Source of the DNA: Streblospio benedicti
Taxonomy: Eukaryota; Annelida; Polychaeta; Spionida; Spionidae
Reading direction: 5' to 3'
DNA: 64,000 bases
Assembly (NCBI GenBank): GCA_019095985.1
Contig: CM032662.1
Location: forward strand, 2,611,848-2,675,847
Below, in pieces: positions 1-11,254 of this stretch. The translations under genes and the position numbers were made by a program. A model generated the notes under the pieces. The model saw nothing but the letters and a program-made list of their open reading frames with translations, ran no database searches and was not told the DNA's origin. Within the stretch, counting starts at the first letter, position 1. Each line of letters opens with the position of its first letter.

Positions 1-531
1 CATCCCCAGTGCTAGAATAGACAACACCACTTTCTGGCTCCCCAGCCATTGTGTTAATCATTGTTCAATCCAGCCATGACTCAAAATGCCCCTACCCTCT
101 CAAGTGGTTGATGCAGAGCCTTGTTTTAAGACTCCAAATGAACTTCTGTTGAAGCTGACCATAACTGATATTGGACGACGGTCCAGGTTTGACTCGTCAA
201 ATCCGGTAGAATGTTCATGCATAGCCATTCTGTTAAAAATGGGTATTAATTTAGATTTTACATGGCATATGTCAAGTAAAAGATTTTCATGAGATACATC
301 ATAGAAGTGAATTTCTCAGCTAAAACAAAACAAAAAGTGTTATTATTTCGGTACGTACCGAAGTATGTGTTTCAAAATCCAATGGGTTGCAATGTGGTAA
401 TTTTGTAATTAGTCATTTTGAGAACCGACTTGTTTGAATATAGTCATTTGTATAGGAATGGACGTGCTAAATTTGGACTTAAACGAATGACCGAAATATT
501 TTTTGCATTAAAAGATTTGATTATAAACTCA
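1..531. other. No supported feature
   Basis: Presumably an ACP6-like intron. I looked for the preceding phosphatase exon on the plus strand and saw none. The open frame at 86-292 matches nothing I know. Confidence 0.4.
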
Positions 532-665
532 TTATTGTTGTTTCTGCATGTACGTCGTAACTGCTGTTGAAAGGTTTGTCAAAAGAAGGATAAATTTATC
601 CTGACCTTCTTTTGACAAACCTTTCAAGAGCAGTTACGACGTACATGCAGAAACAACAACAATAA
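532..665. repeat. Near-perfect foldback hairpin
   Basis: Arms of about 58 bases (532-589 and 605-665) are reverse complements around a 15-base centre; the outer arms begin TTATTGTTGTTTCTGCATG. It lies 35 bases from the next MITE. No clear direct repeat at its ends. Confidence 0.9.
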
Positions 666-702
666 GAGGACCTGCTGCCGTTCAAATACTGAATTTAGCT
701 TA

Positions 703-996
703 GGGAACGATCATAAATAACGATACCGGGGGGGTCGTCCATTTTTTGGGGCGCGAAGAAAAAGTTAACCGACCCACCCATCAACATTTTAAAAAGTTGA
801 GTGACCCCCCACACCCTCCGCTAAAGAAAAAGCCCTCTATATAGTCATTGCAGAAAATATTTGAAAAAAATATACCGTAGCATGATAAAACAGTTCAGCG
901 ACCCCTCCAACGGGAATCAGAAATTTTCTGAAAAGTTGGACGACCCCCCCACCTTTTTGGACGACCCCCCCGGAATCATTATTTATGATTGTTCCC
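703..996. mobile_element. Harbinger-type MITE, copy 1
   Basis: Terminal inverted repeats of about 45 bases begin GGGAAC(A/G)ATCATAAATAA, and the flanking triplet TTA is duplicated (700-702, 997-999). A GGG start and a TTA duplication are typical of PIF/Harbinger. The interior is made of degenerate units rich in GACCCCCC. No transposase. Confidence 0.85.
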
Positions 997-1041
997 TTAC
1001 ATGATTATGAACCAAGAAATGCAAATCCTGCTCGTGTGTAG

Positions 1042-1210
1042 GGGTAAGAAGATGAGCCTGATGAGCTGCCACGACTCCACGCTGCTGCCTCTGCTGCTGG
1101 CCACGGGTTGCTATGACAACCGTTGGCCGCCGTACATGGCTGACCTCAAGTTTGAGCTGTACGAGGATGGGGCGGGCAGGCACTGGGTGAGGGCCTTGTA
1201 CTGTGGAAAG
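1042..1210 (+). CDS. ACP6: ACP6-like exon with catalytic HD motif
   Basis: The acceptor TAG ends at 1041 and the donor GTCAGT starts at 1211. The exon encodes GKKMSLMSCHDSTLLPL and continues to ALYCGK. His-Asp here is the proton-donor pair of the family. It ends on a codon boundary. Confidence 0.82.
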
Positions 1211-4200
1211 GTCAGTGGCTGCTCCGTATAACTAATACTGCGAGGATTTTCATTATCGCATGTGTAAATGATATTGTCTAAAATGTTGTAGAGCACTGCA
1301 CACGCACTTTGTGTGTTATTTGAATAAAAATGTTAGGCTCCAAACAAATACCACATAATATTACTACTATAAAAATTATTCAAGAATTTGATGGATACCA
1401 ATAGAAACCAAAATCATTACCATTTTGGCGAGACTTTCGTTCTTTTCACAAGAACTTCTTAGGGCCGAATGAAAAATCTCAGAGAGTCACATGACGACCA
1501 TAGTGGCGGCAGTGGCCCGAAGAAGTTCTTGTGAAAAGAACGAAAGTTCTTGCCAAATGGTAATGATTATGGTTTCTATTGGTATCCATCAAATTCTTGA
1601 ATCATGAATAAAGAATCCCAGGATGAACTAAACATACATTCAGTTATAAAAATTATTGTTTTCGTGATGCCAAAGTGTAAAGATTAAATTTCTAGTACGA
1701 TCTAATGTAAATAAACATGTTCAAATCGCATATTATCGCCACGCACGGAATAGGTGTGCATACGTTATGCCATAACAAATTGTATCATAGATCATATAAT
1801 TTCAATGAATCATAACAATTGTGTTTATATTGCAACAATATAAGTACCGTTAAGTAGCTTTATTTTGACACATCAAACACTATTGTGGGTTCATTAATAG
1901 CTATACTACGATCGTTTAAACATTCAAATGCACGAAGTGGGTGTTCAGTGATCTACTTAGTATTATGTAAATCATAGTATATACGTTTCATCTATTATAC
2001 AACTATCCAAATGGTAATGGGTTTTATTATTAAAATTGTGAATTTAGGGAATGTGCTTTTACAATAGCAGATCATCTACTTACATTTCATTGGTCTAGAC
2101 TTTATATTGGCGTTATTTTGGGGTGGACCATTCATTGGATGATTATATAAGAAACATGTATATCTAAAAGTTTATTGATTGTTAAGAACATCTGTTATCT
2201 TTATTGGTACTTCTTACGCAGTGATTTATGAATTTGCAGGAATGTATAATGAAAAGCTGTGACAAACCCATCGTATCGCTTGAAAAGTTCAAAGAAATTT
2301 TAAAACCATATGCTATTACCATGGAACAAATGAAGGTCAAATGTGATGAAGTTCATGAATTCACCAAAACTGCGGAAGGTATTTCATTTTCAAGTTATGA
2401 CTAACAAACTTTTATATGTAATTAAGTCATTAGACTTATGACTCCAAGTCAGGTTAGGACTATATCACATAGTCTCTGGTGGGGTTCGAGCCCCCAACCA
2501 TTTGGCATCAAATCGCCTAGCAGTTCAGTCTAATTCACTAGTCCACTGTACCACCGGAACCAGCCTAAAAAACCAAGTCATTTGAGCTATGGTCGGGGGT
2601 TCGAATCCCACCAGAGACTATGTGATATAGTCTAATGACTTATTACATATAATGATACATTCCCAAGTCCAATAAATCATCAATCATTTCTAACTAACTT
2701 TTGTTTCAGTTTACTATGTGTTTAGCTGTTTGTTATAAAGACATATTGACTTTTTGAATTTTCATTTTCCACATTCTGATTCTATTTTTAAGAACGAGAT
2801 ATCCAATTGTAATTAAGAATGTACATTTGTTGTGTCATAATTGGCTGATTGATTAGTTTGCTTCAAATTGACACATAAGGGAGAGGTTTTATTCATAATC
2901 AATTTTCAAAGTGACCACCTCCTGTGTGCAATGAACTGACAATTTCTGTCAATATTTTATACAAAATTTTCAACCTATAAACACAAACAACATGACAAGC
3001 TGAATGAGCTTCTGTGGCCGAGTGGTTAGAGAGTTGGTCTCGTGGCCAGAAGGTCGTGGGTTTGATTCCCGGTCCGGTCTGGTGGTAGGTGCTGAGCAAA
3101 CTCATCCCTAAATGGTTGCACACTGCTCTGTGGCACCTACACATTAAATTGGTACAGGTCATTGGGTTGAAGGAGTGAGTGAGTGATTAGCATTGTGTGC
3201 TGAATCAATAAGTGGGCCAATGACCTGGTGTACATTGTAAGTCGTGAGAGCAAAACTTGGATCCCGACTATAAACCTATTACATTTACATTTACTAGCAG
3301 TAAGCAGTGGTTCATAATGCATACAGCACCAACATGGACTGAGCCGCTCATATGTGAATTTCCAGCACTGCATTGTGCTCGTTCCAGACTCAAATGAGCA
3401 CAAATGTAAAAAAGCTATGACAATTGTAATGATCATAATTTCAGAATTCAAAAATGAAAAAGACAGAGGTGCATTTAGTCCTACAGGGAACTTGCCTCGA
3501 GGTTTATTATGGTAGTTTGGGTATGTTTAAAACATCATCATGACCCGTGTACATAATACATGTATATGATTATTGTCTTATATACTGATCAATGCATGAC
3601 ATCGCATGTTGTAAAATAATGAATCATCTGATTTCATTAAAAAAAAGTGCTTAAAAAGATTTATATTCTTGAATGCGTGTAGCCTTATGTACAAATCAAA
3701 TACCTAATGTTAATTTATCAATAATACAATGTCACATATCTGATTCTTCTTTTATTAGTAATTGTTACATGATGTAAAATCAATAAAATGATTCCCGCTG
3801 ACTGTTACGTTGCATATTTTCATCAGGCAAGAAAAACAGTTTGCACTCGTCCAGTCCATTCTTTATGCCACGTTTATGCCAAATCCTATAATGTTTCTCA
3901 CTTTGGGCGTTAAATTACTTGGAAACATTTCTATCTGTGCAGCTATGTGTAGATTGAGTTTTTTCCTTTTAAGCAAGTACAATACATGGCATTTGTCCAT
4001 CTTCATATAGAGGATCTTATACCCAATATTTATGATAGGATCCTAAGAGAAAGAAATATTTCTAAGAAAATATCCATATTTGTTCTTATATCTATTACAG
4101 ATTGGGAGCATTTGTTTTATTGGCCAAATGTGGACAAAAACTGTAATATGAATATAATGGCATACCCCCCTGTGCCTCAGAGTCCCACTAGTTTGGTTGA

Positions 4201-7200
4201 TTGTGCTGCAGCAGATGCTATCAGAAAGCTCTAAAGGCAGCATTCCGTGTTTTCAAGATAATTGAGATGTTGGTGATCTGAAATAGCTTCGGGGAACATT
4301 GGCGTCTTTTCTAATTCATTTAAAAGTATCAGAATCAAGTTTTGATTCCTACATAGAAGTTTCTCGTTTTGGTGATTTAGCAATTTTCTTTATAAATCTT
4401 GCTGAGTTTGAAGTTTAGTTGGTTTAGTTTAGTTGGTTCTGGTCACGTTCTGATTCTATTATTAAAAAGCAAGTCGTTTTATAGATTATGTACTGGGGAA
4501 TATTATTAAGTTGAATGTAAAATGCTGAATCTATTGTATGAAATTGTACGTCAACTTTTGACTAAAGATGAATTTTGAACTTTGGCTTCATGTTAGGACC
4601 TACCAAGAAAGAAGGGGGGGGGGTAATAAGGAAGTGGGATAAGGGGAAAAAGGCTGAAAAAAAAGAGGGATAAGGGGAAAGAGCCCCCCCAAAAGAGGGA
4701 TAAGGGATCTCCAATTAGTGGGATTAGGGAAAAAAGAGCAAAAAAGAGGGATAAGGAAAAAACGGCCATAAAAACAGGTATAAGGGAAGAAAGGGCCAAA
4801 AAAGAGGGATATGGGATTTTTTGACCCCTTATTACCCCCCAAAGAAGTGATAATAATATTGTAATATTGTTACATGTATGGTTATAATATGCCTAAAAGG
4901 TTTGAGAAAGCCAATTAATTATCAAAGTGCAAATACCATTCAAACAGAAATGCTAGTAATTTGATTAATTTTACTACTTTAAAGAGCTAGTTAATTTTAT
5001 GTGAAGCTTTTCAAACAAAATATAAATTATGTAGTCTTCAGCAGAAGCTCATGTTGAAATCAATCGCATCTGTCGAAGATCGTCTAAAATACACGATGCC
5101 CAAGGATCCCATTCAAGGGGGATATATCCAATCATATCACTCACGCAAGCTCTCATAAAATGTCCATCCATCTGCAAAAATCCATAGAAGCAAGACGTCA
5201 AAGCAATCCAGTTTTGTCCCAACTGTCATATTGCACAACTGTAGACGTGGGATTTCTAATCAATTACAGTGAAGCACTTCAGATGTGCATTTTCAGAAAA
5301 TATTTTAAGTGATGTTTTTATTATCAATTTTAAATTTAGCTAATTCCAATTGTCTTTCTATAGTAATAAGAATACAACAATCGTTGATAAGCAGTCATAG
5401 AATATGACTTCTTTGTATCAGTGTACATGTTTCTAAAATAATGACTTGTATGCTATTCAGACTTTTTCTCCAAAATAGATGGTTGATTGCTGTGTTTTTC
5501 ACAATAACAATAGACACATTATATGCAATTGAACCTATTTTAAGTTGAACTGTTATCCGATGGGTAAAAAACATATCTTTGTGATAAAATTAAGCGTGGC
5601 ATTAATGACTCGTGACCTTTGGCTCATGATCCATAAGTTCACAGCTGAGTACTTTATTATGACTCCAGCCAGAAGTCCTGTGACAAATCCCGATTATTAA
5701 TCATCCCTGTCGAGACGCGGTGTCGCCGTGAAGCTCAATTTATTGTAGTTATTCCACCCTTGTGAACCAAATTGGGGGAGTCAGTGATTTTACAGTGTAA
5801 GAAATATGTCCTTTTATCAGAGCTGCCACTTTTACCATTATAGCTTCACAAGTGAAAGATATAACTTTTCATAAATCTCGTTGATATGTTTTATTTTCAT
5901 TCACAAATTGATTACGAAAGGGGAACCATATTTTTACAGAAAGCATTACAAATTCCAAGTAGAGTTCTTTTTCACAAGTGAAAGATAATTTTTCATAAAT
6001 CGAGTTGATATGTTTTATTTTCATTCACAAGTTGATAACAAAAGAGGAAACATATTTTTAAAGAAAGCATAACAAATTCCAAGAGTTCTTTTGAAATTAT
6101 TGAACATTGAAAGATAGATACAGATTTATTAAGCCCTTAGATTTACCAATTTACTCGTTTGATGAGAAAGTCACAAGTGCGCTCGCTCATTCAAAGAAGG
6201 CCAAATTTAATCTGCATAAATCCAATGAACAAGAGCTATTTGGGAGTCGACACATGTAACAAGGTAATGAGTCTGAGAGGATGCTTCTAACTTCTTACTT
6301 TTCCAATTTATCATAGCATTTAGTTTAACAAATAAAATTGTCACACACCCCACCTCCTCTGCACCAAGATTATTGTTAGGTATAGCATGGTATGATGTGT
6401 ATTTCAGTAGGGATCATCAATTTGAAACCTTTTTATTTACCATATATGATACGACCATCCAAATGCCCATGGCCTTTTAGTTTGATGTTTTGCTAATTTA
6501 TGGGATGTCGTTTACAATTTAGATTGGAATTACAAAGGTCTAGTGTTATATATGGTCAAAATATGGGTTGGGCCTTTACAACAAGGTGGGACCCCTGAAT
6601 TATTGCATACAGTAGATGTTTTTGATGAATGATCTGAGAGAATTGAAAACAGTCATAATGTGTAGATCCAAAGTCAGATCACTCACAAAGGCTAATTATG
6701 ATGCTTACATCATTTGTTCCCGTGAGTAGGAAATTAAAAGGCCAACAATATGAAAGTTCATGGCTAAAGAAACATACAAGCTGTTGTCGTAATTGCATAG
6801 AGGATGAGAGTGCAATGCAGCACTAACCAATAAGCTTTTATTCATTACCCTGCGGACTATGTGTATAGTTTCTTGACAGATAACAACAGAAATTTGACAA
6901 TGAAGTTAACCTTGTCTGGCCAACGCGTGTGATGAGTAAAAACATATATACTGATGGTTCATGAAAGCATTTGGTAATGACTATTTGCATTATGATATCA
7001 TTAGTTTTTATAGCTTTTTATTAGTTTGTATAGGACAGCATTGTATGCAATATGCATGAGCTCATTAACATAATTCTAATTTGCATAATTTATAGATTTT
7101 ACCGGTGTTTCCTGAAATTTGTTCATTTTAACCAATCCCATTCCTATGATATATCACTTTTAGCAATCTTTGCTGGATTAATGTAGATGTGATAAAGAGA

Positions 7201-10200
7201 AACCTGTGGGGTATTTATTTTCCTTTTTTGGCTTCCGATTGAACCATGCACTTACGAATCCTTTCGATCCATGGTCACCCGACCATACATCATTTTTGAA
7301 CCAGGAAATCCTAATAAGATCTCCTGATCTATAAATAGGAGAGTTCCTTATGGACAAAACCTACCATTCGTCATGACAGAACTAACACGCTCTCAATACA
7401 AATCGGGAGGATGCCCGTGTAAATGTCAGAAGTGAAATGATAACTTGAGTAATTGCATGCCATGAAATACCACAATGCAAGTTCTACAATATTTGTGTTT
7501 TTCTATATTTTCGTTACACGCAAGATATTTTCATTTATCTTTTATTTGTATTATATGAAATACAATTGTGAGCATGTGTACGTGTACATTCCAGAGAATC
7601 AGAGCAGGTAATATTAAGGTACACTCCTGCAGAATTAAAGTGATTAAAATAATGATAATAACTATTTCCAGTAGAGATGATATGTCTCAATTGGCAATAA
7701 TGTTTTTTTAGTCACACTTTTCATTGTCGTTAATAGCAACTAATGATTGTTGTGATATAAATTACTCATACTCATGTGAAATGTATCACTCCAGCTTGAT
7801 TGAAAATTGGTCACAAATGGTTTATATCTAAAGTTGCTCCAAATTTGGCACATAAAATGAGAGATTGCTCAGCAGTGATTTCTTGCATGTCAATTGCAAA
7901 ACCCACAATCTGGCGGCAGGGTAAATATAATCAAGGCTGCGAATGATAGTAGGGCGCTTTGCGTGTCTTTATATCATTTGTCATGAAGACAAATAGCATG
8001 AGTTAGGGACCATTCAGTATTTATGATACAGTGGGGTGGGAGGGATTTTCCAAAAATGCTGTGAAAAAATTAAATAGCCCCCTCAAATCTCTGTGAAAAA
8101 TTAGTAACCTCCTCAATTTCATGTGATAAAAAATTCATGACCCCTCCCCTAAAGTTAATGCAATCATTGTCAGTTAACCCTAATATCCTAAATGATATAT
8201 ATCCATAGTATAAAAACAGTAAATTTTACTATAGAATCTCTAAAAAAAAATAGGGGTAAATTTTCTGTAAAAAATTGATAGCACCCGTCAAAAGTGTTTG
8301 AAAAAAAATGATAGCCCCCACCCCTCCAAGCATTGTGACAAAAATTCAAAGAATTTGATGGATACCAATAGAAACCAATGTTAATACCATTTTGGCGAGA
8401 CTTTCGTTGTTTTTGCAAGAACTTCTTCGGGCCGAATGAAAATCTCAGAGTCACATGACCACCATGAAAACAAAGAAAGTCTTGCCAAAATGGTATTAAT
8501 AATGGTTTCTATTGGTATCCATCAAATTCTTTGAATCATGAATAAAGAAACCCAGGATGAACTAAACATACATTCAGTTATCATTGTGACAAAAGTTCAT
8601 GGCCTGCCCTAAAATCCTCCTACCCCACCCTGTCATAAATACTGAATGATCCCTTATTAGCGTCAGATCTCGTTGCATGGACTTTATCACCCATGGCATT
8701 GGCATTGGTTCCTTCGTGAGCAGACACACGCATGCACCTCCACATGCCTTTCCAAGGCAACGTGCTTAATAAAGTTACTCTCAAGGATGCAAAGCCGTGT
8801 TGATTAGGGTCCTCTTGGGATTTTCGTCTATAGAATGCCCAATATCCTGTGCCTTTGTCACATGCACGTGGACGGATTACCCTCAGTTCAAGTTTTATTG
8901 CTTGTCAGAAGAGCTGCTTGGGGTGAAAGTTTCAGAATATGTAATTTGTCAGCCCTTTTGCTGTTACAGTAGAACCTCTCTATTAGGACCACGTTTGGGA
9001 CCAGTGTTAGGTGGTCTCAATAGAGAGGTGGTCTCTATACAGAGGTTTATTTTGGTAGCTTTATGAAGGTTTGGGACTGTGAAAAGTGGTCTTAGTATAG
9101 AGGTGGTCTCAATAGAGAGGTGGTCTTAATTGAAGGTTCTTATGTATATATGAAAAAAAAAACTTTTTTTTAATCAACTTAATAACACGAATGAACTCTA
9201 AATCACTGTTGCATTGTAAAGCAAACTTATCATACATGAATGGTGGCTCATTATATATATATGGTTTCCTATTGGTTATCATCACAAAAATACAATGAAA
9301 TCAGTTGGCAGAAACAGAATGTAGGAGTTTAGAGCCCGCCTGTTATCATTAGACCGGTCCTCTAATGTTTTCCCTTTGTCATGCCTACATTAAAGGGCTG
9401 CGATTTAACGTTCATGCATAAAATGTACAAATGAATAGTATTATTGCAATATTGCAAAATTGTTACTTTTAGCCCTTTATTTTTCTTCTGAGCATGCACT
9501 GAAATGAAAAGTGTGTGCTCAATGAGGCACGTAGTGGGCAGTCATGCGTAAAACCAGAACAAAGATCCAACTGTATCTTTACAATTATTGACAAATGAGA
9601 AGCTGTATGTTGTTAGTTGTATGCTCATCTTACTGTAAGGCTGTATATTCTTCGTAATTCAAGTCATTATGTTTGTTAAAAAATAAAAAACAGTATTGAC
9701 AAACATTTAACGGTATATGGTTCTCTTGTATTTAGATGAAAATTGATAAAGCTAGCTATTAAAAAAAGTTCTTTGTGATTTTTTTTTTAATAGCAGTAAT
9801 TTCTGTGGATGATGAATATATAATTGATACCCAAACCCTGTTTGTGATTGGTTGAAACTGCTATATACAATATGTTCGTAGTCTATGAACTGTGCCAACA
9901 GCAAGTTCATGGAGTAGCATTTTTTATCACAACTAAAAATTAGTAGTGAATATCAAAATGAAAATTATAGGAATGAAACGCTATTTTTTTTTTTGCAGGA
10001 TTTATATTGCAAATTTTATTATTCTGATTGGTTTACATAATCATGAACACTTACATGTACATGAAAATGGCATTTCTTCAGTCTACAAGAGACAGTCAGA
10101 CATTTTAAACAAGCCTAAATTGGGGATTAGGTCCTGTGATTAGAACAGCAGTATTTTTAAATATGCATACACATGGCTAGTCACTCAAATGACACAGTAA

Positions 10201-11254
10201 TATGAATGCAAATAAAAAATATAAACAAACTTTGCTGTTCTAATGATGATATCTAATCCCCAAATTAGGAATGTTCACTTTCTCTCAGAGTCTAAAATGT
10301 GCCATTTTCATGTAAGTGTAGCTATTATGTAAACCAATCAGAATAGTAAAAACTGCAATGTAGATACAGCTAAAAATTGCGTTTCATTCCTATGATTCTT
10401 ATTTTGATATTCGTTGCCATTTTTAGTTATGATAGAAAATGTTACTCCATGAACTTGCTGTCAGCACATTAGTTCATATTGTTGCAGATGTGTGGTGCTG
10501 GGTTTGAAAGGCGCAAATCTTTCCTGATATGTGATTTCCTATATTTACTGAAAAACATTTAGAAAAAAAAATCACAAAATTTAGTTTGAATGTAAAAAAC
10601 AACATTGATGCCATACACTTAGATGTACCTAATACCTCTTGATTGTAGTTAGGTCACATATCACCAGTAAGTTGACCAAACCACTGTTATGTAATTGTTG
10701 AATATAAATGTGTACCGAGATGAATATTATTCAATCATTCCCATTTGTAATAATACCCAGTTGTCATTGTAAATAAGCAAATAAAAATAAATAAAAGTTA
10801 AAAGAAATTAAAAAACGCAAAAAAAGATGGTTTTATATAAGATGACAGTTTGAGGTGCATCTGATTGGTGTGTAGATAAGACAACACAGTATTTATTTGT
10901 ATGTTTTGGATGATAAATATTTCATTTAACCACTCCTTGTGATGCTAGAATCCTTGGTATGTGTGTTAATTTTCATGTACCAGTACATTTATGTTTTGCA
11001 GTATTTGACAGTATTGAAACATAATACATTTATTTGATGACTTTTTATTTTCCATTTTGATATGAGAAATTTAAATCAAATTACTTTCTATGTTTTGAAT
11101 CATTTATTTTTAACTAATAGTAATTCATAACCATTTATGATATGAACATCAATATAAATATATTCTTTATGAATTTTCACTAACAAGTTGAATGGAACAT
11201 TTTTTTTTTTAAATTTCAGGTGCAATGAAGAATAAAGGAATAAAAGCTATCTAG
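1042..11254 (+). CDS. ACP6: ACP6-like histidine acid phosphatase, last three exons (5' part outside window)
   Basis: C-terminal part of a lysophosphatidic acid phosphatase type 6-like enzyme of the histidine acid phosphatase (branch 2) family, which removes phosphate from lysophosphatidic acid in vertebrates. Coding exons are 1042-1210, 2240-2378 and 11220-11254. The first carries the catalytic HD dipeptide in SCHDSTLLPLLLATG, then WPPYMADLKFELYEDG, which matches the AHDVT...WPPFAVDL block of human ACP6. The second has the paired cysteines and a helical region, and the third ends in a stop at 11252-11254. Splice phases agree at both junctions (phase 0, then phase 1). The N-terminal RHG motif and all earlier exons must lie left of the window; I found none in bases 1-1041. 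A polyadenylation-like AATAAA occurs at 11477-11482. No frameshifts are seen. Assignment to ACP6 rather than to a prostatic-type paralogue rests on the WPP block. Confidence 0.8.
1368..1657 (+). mobile_element. Hairpin element with one-sided tail, family H1 copy 1
   Basis: Body 1381-1644, flanked by the 13 bp direct repeat TATAAAAATTATT (1368-1380, 1645-1657). Two arms of about 85 bases form a hairpin with a loop of about 45 bases. A 3' extension of about 50 bases (with AATAAAG) is outside the hairpin. It shares family sequence with 8349-8581. Confidence 0.88.
2240..2378 (+). CDS. ACP6: ACP6-like penultimate exon
   Basis: Acceptor TTTGCAG, donor GTATTT. It encodes ECIMKSCDKPIVSLEKF and continues to EVHEFTKTAE. 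The two Cys and the Pro-Leu-x-x-F-like helix correspond to the GCPDGLCPLDMF region of ACP6. It ends in phase 1. Confidence 0.75.
2413..2650 (-). mobile_element. tRNA-derived SINE family S1 with inverted partial copy, copy 1
   Basis: Read on the minus strand it has a tRNA-like head with A-box-like GGTGG..AG and B box GGTTCGA, then a tail ending ATTACATATA. The right end carries an inverted second B-box and tail segment, so both ends form a terminal inverted repeat of about 60 bases. Confidence 0.8.
3006..3295 (+). mobile_element. tRNA-derived SINE family S2, full copy
   Basis: The head GTGGCCGAGTGGTTAGAGAG (A box) and GGTCGTGGGTTTGATTCCCG (B box) is tRNA-like with a class II look. The body follows, then a tail with CAATGACCTGGTGTA and CATTTACATTTAC. 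Partial copies occur at 24543, 37650, 46252 and 48284. Confidence 0.85.
4614..4840. repeat. Polypurine repeat block with short inverted ends
   Basis: Degenerate tandem units around AGAGGGATAAGGG make a strongly purine-biased plus strand for about 200 bases. The ends are inverted: GGGGGGTAATAAGG on the left and CCTTATTACCCCCC on the right, which suggests a MITE whose interior expanded. Confidence 0.75.
4849..5844. other. ACP6-like intron, nothing recognised
   Basis: AT-rich, with no conserved exon-like stretch or repeat that I can identify. Confidence 0.4.
5845..6090. repeat. Tandem duplication, two copies of about 126 bp
   Basis: TTCACAAGTGAAAGAT starts both units (5845 and 5971), which stay about 85-90 percent alike by eye through AACAAATTCCAAG. 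Confidence 0.85.
6091..8002. other. ACP6-like intron, nothing recognised
   Basis: AT-rich sequence without an exon, hairpin or repeat clear enough to name. Confidence 0.4.
8006..8653. mobile_element. Harbinger-type MITE, copy 2, with nested H1 element
   Basis: Ends GGGACCATTCAGTATTTATG and its inverted counterpart at 8651-8653, with TTA duplicated at 8003-8005 and 8654-8656. The interior repeats GTGAAAAATT plus CCCCTC units. The H1 hairpin element at 8349-8581 inserted into it later. Confidence 0.87.
8331..8599 (+). mobile_element. Hairpin element family H1, copy 2 (nested)
   Basis: Body about 8349-8581, bounded by an 18 bp direct repeat starting CATTGTGACAAAA (8331-8348, 8582-8599; one mismatch). 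Same arms and same 3' extension with CAGGATGAACTAAACATACA as copy 1, but the hairpin is shortened by loss of part of one arm. Confidence 0.88.
8967..9144. mobile_element. pogo-type MITE, copy 1
   Basis: Starts TA-CAGTAGAACCTCTCTATTA and ends at a degenerate TGAAGGTTCT. The interior alternates GAGAGGTGGTCT and its complement. Confidence 0.75.
9145..9867. other. ACP6-like intron, nothing recognised
   Basis: AT-rich, with no recognisable feature. Confidence 0.35.
9868..10490. repeat. Large inverted repeat, arms of about 260 bp
   Basis: ACAGCAAGTTCATGGAGTA near 9898 and its complement near 10445 begin arms that also share AACCAATCAGAAT, TTTCATTCCTA and CTAATCCCC. About 80 percent paired by eye, with a centre of about 70 bases. 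Likely an old MITE or foldback element; no ORF. Confidence 0.85.
10491..11219. other. ACP6-like intron end, nothing recognised
   Basis: AT-rich, with a T-rich tract before the terminal exon. Confidence 0.35.
11220..11254 (+). CDS. ACP6: ACP6-like terminal exon
   Basis: A T-rich tract and TTTCAG precede 11220. The leading GT completes a Gly codon with the phase-1 G of the previous exon, giving GAMKNKGIKAI and a stop. The tiny size and the 8.8 kb intron make this the least certain exon, but phase, acceptor and stop all agree. Confidence 0.6.

Noticed and set aside
86-292. 68-codon open frame at the left edge as an ACP6-like exon
   Set aside because: No match to any acid phosphatase segment and no acceptor/donor pair in phase.
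3006-3080. Possible tRNA gene
   Set aside because: A and B boxes are tRNA-like, but no acceptor stem closes, and the sequence continues into a SINE body with other partial copies in the window.
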